Under the pieces are notes generated by a model. That model saw only the letters and a list, made by a program, of their open reading frames with translations, was not told where the DNA came from and did no database searches. A program made the position numbers and the translations under genes. DNA of 64,000 nucleotides from Brachybacterium alimentarium (GTDB lineage: Bacteria; Actinomycetota; Actinomycetes; Actinomycetales; Dermabacteraceae), in contig NZ_NRGS01000010.1 in NCBI RefSeq assembly GCF_002332425.1, positions 1-64,000 on the forward strand, given 5' to 3'. Positions 8,403 to 17,821 of the stretch are shown in pieces. Numbering within the stretch: the stretch's first letter is position 1; every line of letters starts with the position of its first letter.

Positions 8403-10538
8403 CGTCGCGGGACGCTCCCAGTCCTCGCCGCGCACGTGGGTGTCGAGGAATCCGAGGAAGGTCTCGTACCAGACCTGCGCGTTCCCCCGTCCCTGGATCC
8501 AGTGGCCCTCGTCCGGGAAGTAGAGGTAGCGGTGCTGGGTACGGCCGTCGGCATCGCGCGGGGTCGACGAGAACTCGTGCAGGTCGTACCAGAGCGCATG
8601 GCCCTGGGCGATCGGCACGCGGTAGTCCCGGTCCCCGTGGATGACCAGCATCGGCGCCACGATGTCGCCGACCGAGTCCTTGGGGTTGTAACGGGCGTTC
8701 TGCTCGCGCATCGGTCGCTCCCATCCGGCGTTGTCGGTGGTGTGGCCCATGGTCGCGGTGTCCCACAGGGAGGCGTGGGTGACGATGCAGCGGAAGCGAT
8801 CGCCGGTGTGGCCGGCCACCCAGTTGGCCATGTAGCCGCCGTAGGAGCCGCCGGCGAAGGCGGTCCGTTCGGCGTCGACGTCATCCCGGGAGACGGCACG
8901 GTCGGTGAGCGCCATGATGTCGGTGAACGGCGCGCCGCCCAGCTCGTGCTGGCCACGGTCGATCATCGCCTGGCCGTAGCCGGTGGAGATCGCCGGATCC
9001 GGCAGCAGCACCGCGTAGCCGGCGGCCACGAACGGGTTCGGGTTCCAGCGGTAGGTCCACGCGTTCCAGGACCCCCAGGGGCCGCCGTGGGCGAAGACCA
9101 CCAGCGGGTGAGGGCCGTCGCCCTCGGGCGCCCGGAGCCAGGCGCGCAGGTCGGTGCCGTCCTCGGCGGTCGCGGTGATCTCGGTGAGGCTGCCGACCTG
9201 TTCGACGGCGTCGGCCGGGTTCGGCAGCTCCTCCACCGCGCCGGTCGCCGGATCGATGCGCACGGGATGGGGAGCGACGGCGATCCCGGAGGCCACGGCG
9301 CTGACGGCTCCCCCGGCGATCGAGGCGGAGGAGAAGGCCAGATCCTGCTCGGGGCCTCCGGCCAGTCGTCGCGGGGCGGGGTCGTCGATCCCGCCGATCC
9401 ACACGGAGCCGCGCCCCTGGTCGTCGCTGGTGGCGACGAGCGTGGCGTCGTCCAGCCAGATCGGCTCCACCCACTGATCCAGCTCGGGCCACACCTGCAC
9501 GGAGTCACCGGTCGCCAGGTCGAGCACCTCGACGGTGCTCGAGAGGCTCGCGTGCTGGGTCCAGGTGCGACCGCGGCCGATCAGTACCCGCATGCCGTCG
9601 GGACTGAACTCGCCGGGCTCGAACTCGACCTCCGCGGTCGCCTCGCGCAGCAGACGCGGGGGCTGACCGCCGATGAGATCCAGCAGGTAGAGGTCTGCCG
9701 TGGCGAGCAGGTCGCCGCGGGAGTCCTGCATCGCCACCAGCGCCCGGGATCCGGTGCGGTCCACGCTCCACTCGACGAGCCGACCCGCGGGCATCGTGAC
9801 GTACCGGAAGTGGAGCACCTGCTCGTGCGCGGCATCCTCGGAGCCCTCGGAGCGCCCAGACCCCCCGGAGCCCTCGGCGTCCGACGACGTGCTCGTTCCG
9901 GCACTTCCGCCGGCACTGACGCCGGCGCTGCCGCCTGCGCCGGTACCGTCCGTGGCGCGCGTCCCCGGGGCGGGCGTGGCCTCCGCACTGGAGAGGTCCT
10001 CGGGGACTGCGGCGATCGCGAGCACGGGACGGGTCGGCCCCAGGTCGTGATCCCAGTAGCGGGTCGGGAAGCTCGAATGGAGGGCGGCGGTCACCTTGGC
10101 CGTCGTCCGCTCCTTCATCAGACGGGCGTGCTCGGTCTCGTCGGCCGCCTGGGAGTGCACCTCGAGCTCCGCGACGAGATGGGAACCGGCCAGGTGGAGG
10201 CCGCCGAATCCGCCGGGCCGGGAGGCGAGTTCGCGGGCCTCGCCGCGCACGGGCAGCGCCCAGAGCTGGGCGTCCTCGGCCTCCTCGCCGTCCTCGCCCA
10301 CGCGCTGGGAGGTAAAGCAGGTGGTGCCATCCTCGGCGGCGACGACCGCTCCGATGGAGGCCTCTCCCCTGGTCAGGGGAACGGTCCGCCCACCGTCGAG
10401 CTCCACGAGGGAGCTGCGGTACGCGGTGCCCTTCGCGTTCGGTGACGACACCTTCGCGAGGATCCTGCCCCCATCCGTGGTCTCCAAACCCGCCAATCGG
10501 GTCGCGTCCAACAGGGCTTCGATGCTCTCGAGTGTCAT
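8394..10538 (-). CDS. S9 family (prolyl oligopeptidase-like) serine peptidase
   Basis: Cytoplasmic dipeptidyl/acylaminoacyl peptidase-like enzyme of family S9. The 714-residue protein has an N-terminal beta-propeller (about 1-420) and a C-terminal alpha/beta hydrolase domain. The nucleophile is S565 in GGSYGGYM, with D638 (HGDRDYRVP) and H679 (DEGHW) completing the triad. An acidic Ser/Gly-rich insert sits near residues 175-230. AGGA lies upstream of the ATG at 10538. There is no signal peptide. The substrate is probably short peptides, but family members vary. The gene runs convergent with metQ and divergent from the CE1758 oxidoreductase gene. Confidence 0.9.
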   Translation of the reverse strand: MTLESIEALLDATRLAGLETTDGGRILAKVSSPNAKGTAYRSSLVELDGGRTVPLTRGEASIGAVVAAEDGTTCFTSQRVGEDGEEAEDAQLWALPVRGEARELASRPGGFGGLHLAGSHLVAELEVHSQAADETEHARLMKERTTAKVTAALHSSFPTRYWDHDLGPTRPVLAIAAVPEDLSSAEATPAPGTRATDGTGAGGSAGVSAGGSAGTSTSSDAEGSGGSGRSEGSEDAAHEQVLHFRYVTMPAGRLVEWSVDRTGSRALVAMQDSRGDLLATADLYLLDLIGGQPPRLLREATAEVEFEPGEFSPDGMRVLIGRGRTWTQHASLSSTVEVLDLATGDSVQVWPELDQWVEPIWLDDATLVATSDDQGRGSVWIGGIDDPAPRRLAGGPEQDLAFSSASIAGGAVSAVASGIAVAPHPVRIDPATGAVEELPNPADAVEQVGSLTEITATAEDGTDLRAWLRAPEGDGPHPLVVFAHGGPWGSWNAWTYRWNPNPFVAAGYAVLLPDPAISTGYGQAMIDRGQHELGGAPFTDIMALTDRAVSRDDVDAERTAFAGGSYGGYMANWVAGHTGDRFRCIVTHASLWDTATMGHTTDNAGWERPMREQNARYNPKDSVGDIVAPMLVIHGDRDYRVPIAQGHALWYDLHEFSSTPRDADGRTQHRYLYFPDEGHWIQGRGNAQVWYETFLGFLDTHVRGEDWERPATLG

Positions 10539-10689
10539 GGTTCACCATCCTGTCACCCCCGCGCACGGGAGGCGCCCCAACGAGGTCTCGACGAGGTCTC
10601 GACGGGGTCACGACAGAGCGTCCGACAGCACGGCCGACAGCACGGCCGACGGGACGGCGGTCACCCCTGCCTTGCGTCCGCGCCCAATC

Positions 10690-10707
10690 TAGTTTACTTT
10701 TGAACTA
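10690..10707. promoter_or_regulatory. AT-rich inverted repeat, candidate operator
   Basis: TAGTTTACTTTTGAACTA is an 18-bp imperfect palindrome (TAGTTtA/TgAACTA) in otherwise GC-rich DNA, about 79 bases upstream of the CE1758-type gene. Its form suits a MarR- or TetR-type regulator; no such gene is in the window. Confidence 0.5.
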
Positions 10708-10785
10708 TCGATCGAGACGCACTCCGGCATCCCGTCAGGACGCCGGGCACCTCCCGATCCACGAGACCTACCGCGAGGAGCGATC

Positions 10786-11952
10786 ATGCAGTTCGGAATC
10801 TTCACCATCGCCGACATCACGCCGGACCCCACCACCGGCAGGGTGCCCACCGAGAACGAGCGCCTGCGCTCGATGGTGGAGCAGGCCACGCTCGCCGAAC
10901 AGGTGGGCCTGGACGTGTTCGCCGTCGGGGAGCACCACAACCCGCCGTTCGTGACCTCCTCGCCCACCACCACGCTCGCCTACATCGGTGCGCGGACCAC
11001 GGACCTGATCCTGTCCACCGCGACCACGCTGATCACCACGAACGACCCGGTGAAGATCGCCGAGGACTACGCGATGCTGCAGCACCTCACCGGCGGTCGG
11101 GTGGACCTCGTGATGGGCCGCGGCAACACCGGCCCCGTCTACCCGTGGTTCGGGCAGGACATCCGCAAGGGCGTCGAGATCGCGATCGAGAACTACGATC
11201 TGCTGCGCCGCCTGTGGACCGAGGACGTCGTGGACTGGGAGGGCAGCTTCCGCACGCCGCTGCAGCAGTTCACCTCGACCCCGCGCCCGCTGGACGGCGT
11301 CGCCCCGTTCGTGTGGCACGGCTCGATCCGCTCCCCGCAGATCGCCGAGCAGGCCGCGTACTACGGCGACGGCTTCCTGCACAACAACATCTTCTGGCCC
11401 ATGAGCCACACCCAGCAGATGGTCCAGCTGTACCGCGAGCGCTATGAGCACTACGGCCACGGCACGGCCCGTCAGGCCTATGTGGGCCTGGGCGGTCAGG
11501 CCTTCATGCGCAAGAACTCCCAGGACGCCTGGAACGAGTTCCGCCCCTACTTCGACAACGCCCCGGTGTACGGCGGCGGCCCCTCGATGGAGGACTTCAC
11601 CCGGGCCACGCCGCTGACCGTCGGCTCCCCCGAACAGGTCGTCGAGCGCTACCTGACCATGGCCGACGGCGTCGGCGACTACCAGCGCCAGATGTTCCTC
11701 ATGGACCATGCGGGCCTCCCGCAGAAGACGGTCCTGGAGCAGATCGAGCTGCTGGGCACCGAGGTGGTCCCGGTGCTGCGCCGCGAGCTCGAGGCCCGCA
11801 AGCCGGCCGACGTCCCCGAGGCGCCGACCCACGCCGCCCGGGTCGCCGAGTCAGAATCACGACGTGGCGCGTTCGACGACGCCTACAAGTTCGAGACCGG
11901 CGACAACTGGACCGGTCTGCGCGCCGAGGATGCCGAGAACCGCACCCGCTGA
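10786..11952 (+). CDS. CE1758-family FMN-dependent luciferase-like monooxygenase
   Basis: Flavin-dependent monooxygenase of the bacterial luciferase superfamily, 388 residues. MQFGIFTIADITPDP, VGEHHNPPFVTSSP, the TATTLITTNDPVKIAEDYAM segment and GGRVDLVMGRGNTGPVYPWFG fit the CE1758 subgroup, in which FMNH2 comes from a dedicated reductase encoded next door. GAGGAG precedes the ATG. The FMN reductase gene follows 71 bases downstream, so the two should work as a two-component oxygenase. The natural substrate of the subgroup is not known to me. Confidence 0.9.
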   Translation: MQFGIFTIADITPDPTTGRVPTENERLRSMVEQATLAEQVGLDVFAVGEHHNPPFVTSSPTTTLAYIGARTTDLILSTATTLITTNDPVKIAEDYAMLQHLTGGRVDLVMGRGNTGPVYPWFGQDIRKGVEIAIENYDLLRRLWTEDVVDWEGSFRTPLQQFTSTPRPLDGVAPFVWHGSIRSPQIAEQAAYYGDGFLHNNIFWPMSHTQQMVQLYRERYEHYGHGTARQAYVGLGGQAFMRKNSQDAWNEFRPYFDNAPVYGGGPSMEDFTRATPLTVGSPEQVVERYLTMADGVGDYQRQMFLMDHAGLPQKTVLEQIELLGTEVVPVLRRELEARKPADVPEAPTHAARVAESESRRGAFDDAYKFETGDNWTGLRAEDAENRTR

Positions 11953-12023
11953 CCGGCCGCGCGGCCGGCGCCAGCCACCGCTCAGCCGCCACCGCTCACC
12001 CCGCACTCTGAGAGGCTCGCCCC

Positions 12024-12716
12024 ATGACCGACACCGTTCGCCTCGTCGCCCTGTCCGCCGGACTGTCCACCCCCAGCTCGACGCGCATGCTCACCGACCA
12101 GCTCTCCCGAGCCGCCGCCACCGCCCTCGGCCGTGACGGCGCCGAGGTGGACGTCACCACGGTGGAGCTGCGCGAGTACGCCCACGCCATCACCGATGCC
12201 CTGCTCACCCGCTTCCCCGACGAGCGGCTGTCCATGGTGATCGAGTCCGTCCGCGCGGCCGACGCGGTCATCGCCGTGACCCCGGTGTTCAACGTCGGCC
12301 CCTCGGGCCTGTTCAAGACCTTCTTCGACGCGGTCGACGTCGAGGTCTGGAGGAACAAGCCGGTGCTGCTGGGCGCGACCGCCGGCACCGCACGGCACTC
12401 CCTGGCGATCGACTACGCGATCCGTCCCCTGTTCGGGTACCTGAAGGCGGAGGTCGTCCCCACGGTCGTGTTCGCGGCGTCGGCCGATTTCGGTGCCGAC
12501 ACCGACGGCCAGGCCGACGAGCAGCCGCTCGCGGCGCGCGTGCGCCGGGCCGCGACGGAGCTCGCCACGATGCTGAGCGCCGGGATCGGCAGCTCGGCCG
12601 TCACCGCGGAGACCTCCGAGAGTGCAGCCGACGGGACTCCTGAGGAGCCGGCCTCGACCCTGGACGCGGAGTTCTCCGACTTCGTGCCGATGGGCAAGCT
12701 GCTCGGTCGCGACTGA
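12024..12716 (+). CDS. CE1759-family FMN reductase
   Basis: NAD(P)H-dependent FMN reductase of the flavodoxin-like NADPH_dep_FMN_red fold, 230 residues. The start VRLVALSAGLSTPSSTRMLTDQL is the flavin-phosphate loop, and VTPVFNVGPSGLFKTFFDAVD is the conserved second loop. A variable acidic stretch (about 195-215) precedes the end. It is the expected partner of the preceding CE1758-type monooxygenase; together they form a two-component system. It converges with a sulfatase gene; the 50-base gap shows no strong terminator. Confidence 0.9.
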   Translation: MTDTVRLVALSAGLSTPSSTRMLTDQLSRAAATALGRDGAEVDVTTVELREYAHAITDALLTRFPDERLSMVIESVRAADAVIAVTPVFNVGPSGLFKTFFDAVDVEVWRNKPVLLGATAGTARHSLAIDYAIRPLFGYLKAEVVPTVVFAASADFGADTDGQADEQPLAARVRRAATELATMLSAGIGSSAVTAETSESAADGTPEEPASTLDAEFSDFVPMGKLLGRD

Positions 12717-12766
12717 GCGCACGCATCCTCGGCGGCGCCGCTCCGCGTGAGCGATCGGGCCTCGCC

Positions 12767-14230
12767 TCACGCCGACGCGAGCTGCCCCGCCCACTGCTCG
12801 TGCAGGGCGGTGAGCTCGGCGACCACCTCGGGGTGCTGCGCGGAGACATCGGCCGCGGCGGATTCGTCATGCTCCCCGGGGCCGAGCGGCACCAGGGTGA
12901 GCCCGTCGCCGATGTCGGTGTGCTCGACCGCGAGCAGCTGCTCGCGATGCCCCGTGCTCGCGTCGACCCAGCGCAGCTTCCACTCCGGTGTGCGCACCGC
13001 CCACTGGAAGCCGGTGTCGAAGTGCAGCACGTCGTGGCCCCCGCCGTCGGCCCCGCCCGGCGCTCCTGCCGGGGCTGACGCCGCAACCTCCCACGCCGCG
13101 CGCAGATCGCGCCCGTCCAGCGGCGCGGCCTGCGAGAGGTCCGCGCCGGCCGCCGCCGCGAAGGTGGGCAGCAGGTCGAGAGCGGAGACCAGGGCCTGCG
13201 AGCGCTCGCCCGCCGGGACGGTGCCGGGCCAGGAGACCAGGAACGGCACCCTCACCCCGCCCTCGAAGAGGCTGTACTTGGTGCCCACGAGCGGTGCATT
13301 GTCCCCGTAGTTGCAGGTGGAGCCGCCGTTGTCGGTGAGGTAGACGACCAGGGTGCGTTCGCGCCGACCGGTGGCCTCGAGGTGGTCGAGCATCCGCCCG
13401 ATCTCCCGGTCCATGATTTCGAGCTGGGCGAGGTAGTAGTCCCGGCCGTGCTCGAGGTGCGGGGAGATCGCTCCGTCGTACCAGTCGACGTAGTCCGCGG
13501 CCTCGGGGTCGAAGTCGTCGTGGTGGGGCAGGGCGCGCGCGGCGAGCTCGTCCTCCGGCAGCTGCCAGGCGAAGTTGTGCACCGCGTTGTAGGCGACCAT
13601 GCAGAAGAACGGGGCCTCTGCCTCTGCCTCTGTCTCGGCGGCGGCGTCCGCGGCCTCGCCCATGAAGTCGATCGCGCGATCGGTGAACTCCACGGTCAGG
13701 TGCTGCTCGCAGTCCACCTCGACCCCGTTCTCGAACAGCGGGCTCACCCCGTGGCGCGACGCCGCCTCCCCGTACTCCTCGCGCGCCTGCTCGGAGTGGT
13801 GCAGGTAGTGCAGGCGCCCCATGCTGAGGCCGGCCAGGCCGTACAGGCTGCTGCCGAAGCCGTGGCGGTCGGGGCAGGCCCGGTCCCCGGGCTGCTCGGG
13901 GCCGTAGTGCACCTTCCCGAAGTAGCCCGTGCGATAGCCGGCGCCCGCCAGGATCTCGGGCATGACCTGGCGCTCTGCGGGCGGGAACGCCGAGGAGTCG
14001 AACCACCGGGCACCCCATCGCTGCTGGTGCGCACCGGCGATGAGGCCGGCGCGGGAGGGCGAGCAGATCGGAGCGGTGACGTATCCGTTGTCGAAGGTCG
14101 TCCCGCTGTCGGCGAGCCGGTCGAGGTGCGGGGTGCGGGCGTCCGCGCTGCTGCGGGCGGAGCGGTCGGCGTACCCGTGGTCGTCGGAGACGATCAGCAG
14201 GATGTTCGGGCGGTCGGTCGTGGCGGTCAT
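12767..14230 (-). CDS. Type I sulfatase (arylsulfatase family)
   Basis: Hydrolyses sulfate esters, probably on a carbohydrate. The 487-residue protein has the sulfatase signature C56-S-P-S-R, where Cys becomes formylglycine, after the metal-binding SDDHGY (D16, D17); a second metal site is in VVYLTDNGG. An Ala/Glu-rich insert lies near residue 200. There is no signal peptide, so it is probably cytoplasmic. ATG 14230 shares a base with the upstream sulfatase stop (TGATG); a longer frame upstream would overlap that gene. No formylglycine-generating enzyme is encoded in the window, so it must be elsewhere. Confidence 0.9.
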   Translation of the reverse strand: MTATTDRPNILLIVSDDHGYADRSARSSADARTPHLDRLADSGTTFDNGYVTAPICSPSRAGLIAGAHQQRWGARWFDSSAFPPAERQVMPEILAGAGYRTGYFGKVHYGPEQPGDRACPDRHGFGSSLYGLAGLSMGRLHYLHHSEQAREEYGEAASRHGVSPLFENGVEVDCEQHLTVEFTDRAIDFMGEAADAAAETEAEAEAPFFCMVAYNAVHNFAWQLPEDELAARALPHHDDFDPEAADYVDWYDGAISPHLEHGRDYYLAQLEIMDREIGRMLDHLEATGRRERTLVVYLTDNGGSTCNYGDNAPLVGTKYSLFEGGVRVPFLVSWPGTVPAGERSQALVSALDLLPTFAAAAGADLSQAAPLDGRDLRAAWEVAASAPAGAPGGADGGGHDVLHFDTGFQWAVRTPEWKLRWVDASTGHREQLLAVEHTDIGDGLTLVPLGPGEHDESAAADVSAQHPEVVAELTALHEQWAGQLASA

Positions 14231-15735
14231 CAGGGGCCTTTCTCCGGGCGGGGGTGCAGAGGTGCGCGCTGCCCGAGGCCGTCGACCTCGGTCTCCCAGC
14301 CGCTCAGCCCCTCCCTCTCGTGGCGCGCGAACCAGGTGGACATCATGTCGGTCAGCTCGCGCAGCCGCACGGCGCACGACGGGTCCGCGGAGCGGTCGGT
14401 CTCCTCGAGGGGGTCCGCGACGAGGTCATAGAGCTCCGTGGGGCCCTCGCGCCGCAGCACGAGCTTCCAGCCGCCGGTGCGGATCATGCGCGCGGCACCG
14501 TACTCGTCGTGGATCACGATCGGGTCGTCGGCCGCGTCCGCCCGATCCTCGCCGCCATCGGCCTCGCTCCCGAGCAGGCGCGGCGCGAGCGACCGGCCGG
14601 CGCGCAGCGGGTCCAGCGCGGGCGGGGATCCGGTGAGCTCGGCGATCGTCTCGTAGATGCTGGTCGCCGACGCGGGCCGCTCGTCGACCTGCCCGGCGGG
14701 GATCCGCCCTGGCCACGCGGCGATGAAGGGGACGGTGATCGACGGCTCCCAGAAGTTCAGCGGCCAGGTCCCGTTGCCCTTGCCCCAGTAGCCGTGGTGG
14801 CCGCAGGAGAACCCGTTGTCCGAGGTGAAGATGACCAGCGTGTCCTCGAGCTCGCCGCGCTCCTCGAGGTGGGCCAGGAGGGCCTCGACGCTGCGGTCCA
14901 CCCCGCTGACGGCGGCGCAGTATCCGGTCAGCGCCTCCTGCCGGTGCGCGACGGCACCGGCGAAGTGCTCGCGCCGAAACCAGGGATGCGCGGGAGGCTC
15001 GGGGATCGAGGGGAAGTCGGTGTCCCGGTAGAGGTCGCGCAGCTCGGCGGGGTGCTCGTCGCCCAACCAGGGGTCGTGCGGGGCGGTCCAGGTGACCTGC
15101 AGGAAGAACGGCCGGTCGTCGTCCGCTCCCCGGTCCAGGAAGTCGAGCCCGTGCTCGGTGATCGCGTCGGTGAGGTAGCCGGGTTCGGTGGCCGGGGTCG
15201 GCGGGCTCGTCGGCCGTCCGGTCGCCGGATCCTGCTCCCAGATCGGCGCGCCGTAGTACGGACCGCCGCCGAGCTGGTGGGCATACCAGTACTCGAATCC
15301 CTCCGCGGCCCGCTCGGAGGAGCCCACGTGCCATTTGCCCACCATGCCGCAGCGGTAGCCGTTGCGTGCGAGCAGGGCACCGAGGGTGTCCGCACCGGGC
15401 AGGTCCTCGAGGAAGTCGGGATCCTGCTGCCGACGGGGCTGCTCGGCGCGGGCCAGCGCCTCGGGTGCGATCCAGTCGTGCACCCCGTGGGCCGACGGCA
15501 TGCGGCCGGTCATGATGCTCGCCCGGGCCGGCGAGCAGACCGGCGAGGCGCAGAAGAACTGCGACAGCGTGGTGCCCTCCCGCTGGAGCCGGTCCAGCGT
15601 CGGCGTGCGGATCTCGGGCGTGCGCGACCCCATCGCCCAGGCGCCCTGGTCGTCGGTGACCAGGAGCAGGACGTTGGGCCGTGCGGGATCGTCGTGTGCC
15701 GGGTCGCCGGGCGGTGCGAGCTCCGGAGCGGGCAT
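14230..15735 (-). CDS. Type I sulfatase (arylsulfatase family), second copy
   Basis: A second sulfatase, 501 residues, with signature C67-S-P-A-R, metal-binding VTDDQG (D28, D29) and FTSDNGF, and GKWHVGSS. It differs clearly from its neighbour, so the pair probably acts on different sulfate positions of one glycan. A consensus AGGAGG precedes the ATG. It is first of a two-gene minus-strand operon, divergent from an epimerase/dehydrogenase/LacI set, with a LacI-type operator between them. No export signal is seen, which suggests that sulfated oligosaccharides are imported first. Confidence 0.9.
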   Translation of the reverse strand: MPAPELAPPGDPAHDDPARPNVLLLVTDDQGAWAMGSRTPEIRTPTLDRLQREGTTLSQFFCASPVCSPARASIMTGRMPSAHGVHDWIAPEALARAEQPRRQQDPDFLEDLPGADTLGALLARNGYRCGMVGKWHVGSSERAAEGFEYWYAHQLGGGPYYGAPIWEQDPATGRPTSPPTPATEPGYLTDAITEHGLDFLDRGADDDRPFFLQVTWTAPHDPWLGDEHPAELRDLYRDTDFPSIPEPPAHPWFRREHFAGAVAHRQEALTGYCAAVSGVDRSVEALLAHLEERGELEDTLVIFTSDNGFSCGHHGYWGKGNGTWPLNFWEPSITVPFIAAWPGRIPAGQVDERPASATSIYETIAELTGSPPALDPLRAGRSLAPRLLGSEADGGEDRADAADDPIVIHDEYGAARMIRTGGWKLVLRREGPTELYDLVADPLEETDRSADPSCAVRLRELTDMMSTWFARHEREGLSGWETEVDGLGQRAPLHPRPEKGP

Positions 15736-15818
15736 CGGGCGCCTCCTGTGCGGGCGGGTCGAGCGGGTCGAGCGGGTCGACGGCGAACGTGGCGTCGAGA
15801 GCTTCTAGAGTAGCCTCC

Positions 15819-15835
15819 GGGGAACCGTTTTCCCC
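15819..15835. promoter_or_regulatory. LacI-type operator candidate (sulfatase/epimerase divergent promoter)
   Basis: GGGGAACCGTTTTCCCC is a 17-bp near-palindrome with the central CG common in LacI-family operators. It sits between the divergent sulfatase (start 15735) and epimerase (start 15860) genes, so one repressor could control both arms; the LacI gene at 17822 is the likely candidate. Confidence 0.6.
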
Positions 15836-15859
15836 GACCTCCCTCCGAAAGGACTCCCG

Positions 15860-16642
15860 ATGATCCGGCCCGGCCTCTGCTCCGTCACCTTCCGCGGGCT
15901 CGACATCGAGGACGTCGTCGCCCTCGCGGACCATGCGGGCCTCGCATGCATCGAATGGGCCGGGGACGCGCATGTGCCGCCCGGGGACGCCGTCGCCGCA
16001 GCTCGCGCGCGCGAGCTGACCGAGAGCGCGGGCCTGTCCGTCGCCTCCTACGGCTCCTACCTGCGCTTCGAGGGGGCCGACGACGAGAACCGCACCGAGG
16101 GTGATGCGGTGATCGCCTCCGCCCGGATGCTCGGCGCGCCGAGGATCCGGGTGTGGGCGGGCAGTCGGGGGTCGGCCGAGGTCGCGGAGCCGCACCGTGC
16201 GCGTCTCGTCGGCCGTGTCCAGGACTTCGCCGACCGCGCGGCCGAGCACGGTCTCGAGGTGGGCCTCGAGTTCCACGGCGGCACCCTGACCGACGAGATC
16301 GGCTCGACCCTGCGCCTGCTCGAGGAGGTGGGCCGCGGCACCGTGCTCAGCTACTGGCAGCCCCACCAGGACATGCCCGCGGCCGACGCGGTGGGCACCC
16401 TGCGCCAGGCGCTCCCGTTCCTGTCGACCATCCATGTCTTCTCCTGGTGGCCGGATCATCAGCGTCATCCGCTCTCCGCGCGGGAGGATCTCTGGCGCGA
16501 GGTGTTCACGGTGCTCGCCGCCGAGGGCTCGGACCGCGACGCACTGCTCGAGTTCATCCCCGGCGACGACCCCGCTCTCCTGTCCCGCGAGGCGCAGACC
16601 TTGCGCTCCCTGATCGCCGCTGGAGAGGACGCCGCGCGATGA
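15860..16642 (+). CDS. Sugar phosphate isomerase/epimerase (AP-endonuclease 2 fold)
   Basis: TIM-barrel protein of the xylose-isomerase-like family, 260 residues, cytoplasmic. MIRPGLCSVTFRGLDIEDVV is the usual N-terminus; metal-binding acids and histidines are expected in GLACIEWAGDAHV, VGLEFHGGTL, STIHVFSWWPDH and LLEFIPGDD. AAAGGA precedes the ATG. Its stop overlaps the next start (ATGA), so it is coupled to the 2-hydroxyacid dehydrogenase. It is divergent from the sulfatases, suggesting a shared pathway for a desulfated sugar. The substrate is unknown. Confidence 0.85.
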   Translation: MIRPGLCSVTFRGLDIEDVVALADHAGLACIEWAGDAHVPPGDAVAAARARELTESAGLSVASYGSYLRFEGADDENRTEGDAVIASARMLGAPRIRVWAGSRGSAEVAEPHRARLVGRVQDFADRAAEHGLEVGLEFHGGTLTDEIGSTLRLLEEVGRGTVLSYWQPHQDMPAADAVGTLRQALPFLSTIHVFSWWPDHQRHPLSAREDLWREVFTVLAAEGSDRDALLEFIPGDDPALLSREAQTLRSLIAAGEDAAR

Positions 16643-17631
16643 GGGCGCTGCTGGCGATGCCCCAGGGGCTCCAGCACCACCTGTTCGACCCCACCCAGCT
16701 CGAGCGGTTGGCCCGACTGGCCGAGATCGACACAGGGCGCACGCTGCCGGACCTCAACGCCGCCTCGGACGCGGAGCTCGCCGCAGCGGAGGTGCTGGTC
16801 ACCGGGTGGGGATCACCCCTCCTCGACGCTGCGGCCCTCGTGCGGCTGCCCCGCCTGCGAGGGATCGTCCACACCGCGGGCACGGTGCGCTTCGTGGTCT
16901 CCGACGCGGTGTGGGCCCGCGGCGACATCACGGTGACGTCGGCGACCGAGGCGAACGCGGTGCCGGTCGCGGAGTTCACCCTCGCCCACCTCCTGCTGGC
17001 CGGCAAGCGCAGCCTTGCCCGCGAGGCGCGCTACCGCACGGACCACACGGTGCACGGCGGCACGGCGGCGGATCCGGGGATCGGCAACTACGGCGGCGTC
17101 GTCGGCCTCATCGGGGCCTCCCGCATCGGCGTCCTGGTGGCGGAGCATCTGCGGCGTTTCGACCTCGACGTGCTGATCACCGACCCGTACGCGAGCACCG
17201 AGCAGGTCGCCGCACTGGGCGCGACGAAGGTCGAGGCCGAGGAGCTGTACTCCCGCAGCGACGTGGTGAGCCTGCATGCGCCCGATGTCCCCTCCACGCG
17301 CGGGATGGTCAGCCGCGACCTGCTCGCCCTGATGCGGGACGGGACCACCTTCCTCAACACCGCCCGCCCGGCGCTCGTGGAGCCGGACGCGCTGCGCGAC
17401 GAGCTGGTCTCCGGGCGACTCTCCGCCGTGCTCGACGTCCACGACGACCTGGCCGACGACGACCCGATCTGGGACCTGCCGAACGTCTCGCTCACCCCGC
17501 ACATCGCCGGCTCCCAGGGCAACGAGCTGCGCCGGATGGGCGAGCACGCCCTGGAGGAGGTGCGCCGGCTCGCCGCCGGGGAGCCTGCGCGCTTCCCAGT
17601 GGACCCCGCCCGGCTCGACATCTCCGCCTGA
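16639..17631 (+). CDS. D-isomer-specific 2-hydroxyacid dehydrogenase family protein
   Basis: NAD(P)-dependent oxidoreductase, 330 residues. The Rossmann turn reads VGLIGASRIG (the second Gly of GxGxxG is Ser, a variant frequent in actinobacterial members as I recall). Catalytic residues are visible as FLNTARPALV (Arg) and SLTPHIAGSQG (His); the usual Glu region is LDVHDDLADDDP, with Asp. It likely oxidises or reduces a 2-hydroxy/2-keto sugar acid. ATG 16639 overlaps the epimerase stop. The gene is followed by a LacI regulator, which fits a sugar-acid catabolic unit. Confidence 0.85.
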   Translation: MRALLAMPQGLQHHLFDPTQLERLARLAEIDTGRTLPDLNAASDAELAAAEVLVTGWGSPLLDAAALVRLPRLRGIVHTAGTVRFVVSDAVWARGDITVTSATEANAVPVAEFTLAHLLLAGKRSLAREARYRTDHTVHGGTAADPGIGNYGGVVGLIGASRIGVLVAEHLRRFDLDVLITDPYASTEQVAALGATKVEAEELYSRSDVVSLHAPDVPSTRGMVSRDLLALMRDGTTFLNTARPALVEPDALRDELVSGRLSAVLDVHDDLADDDPIWDLPNVSLTPHIAGSQGNELRRMGEHALEEVRRLAAGEPARFPVDPARLDISA

Positions 17632-17721
17632 GCCGAGCGTCGCCCGTCACCCAGGAGGAAGATCACGCGTCCGGACGGGCCGATTCCCCGGTCGGGCGGC
17701 GCCGTCCTGGTTATGCTGACG

Positions 17722-17747
17722 GGGACGGGACAGCGTTTCCCCGTCCC
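17722..17747. promoter_or_regulatory. Inverted repeat upstream of lacI-type gene
   Basis: GGGACGGG (17722-17729) and CCCGTCCC (17740-17747) flank a 10-base spacer that includes AGCGTTTC. It lies about 75 bases before the LacI start and may be an autoregulatory operator or a leader hairpin. Confidence 0.45.
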
Positions 17748-17821
17748 GCATGGTCCGCACACCCCGCATGATCCGTTCGGCCTGCACGACCGCCGCAGTC
17801 CCCCGCCACGTAGGAGCCCCG

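Noticed and set aside
8346-10445. 699-codon plus-strand open frame
   Set aside because: Antisense to the S9 peptidase, whose triad and motifs are clear; the frame is a high-GC shadow with no domain.
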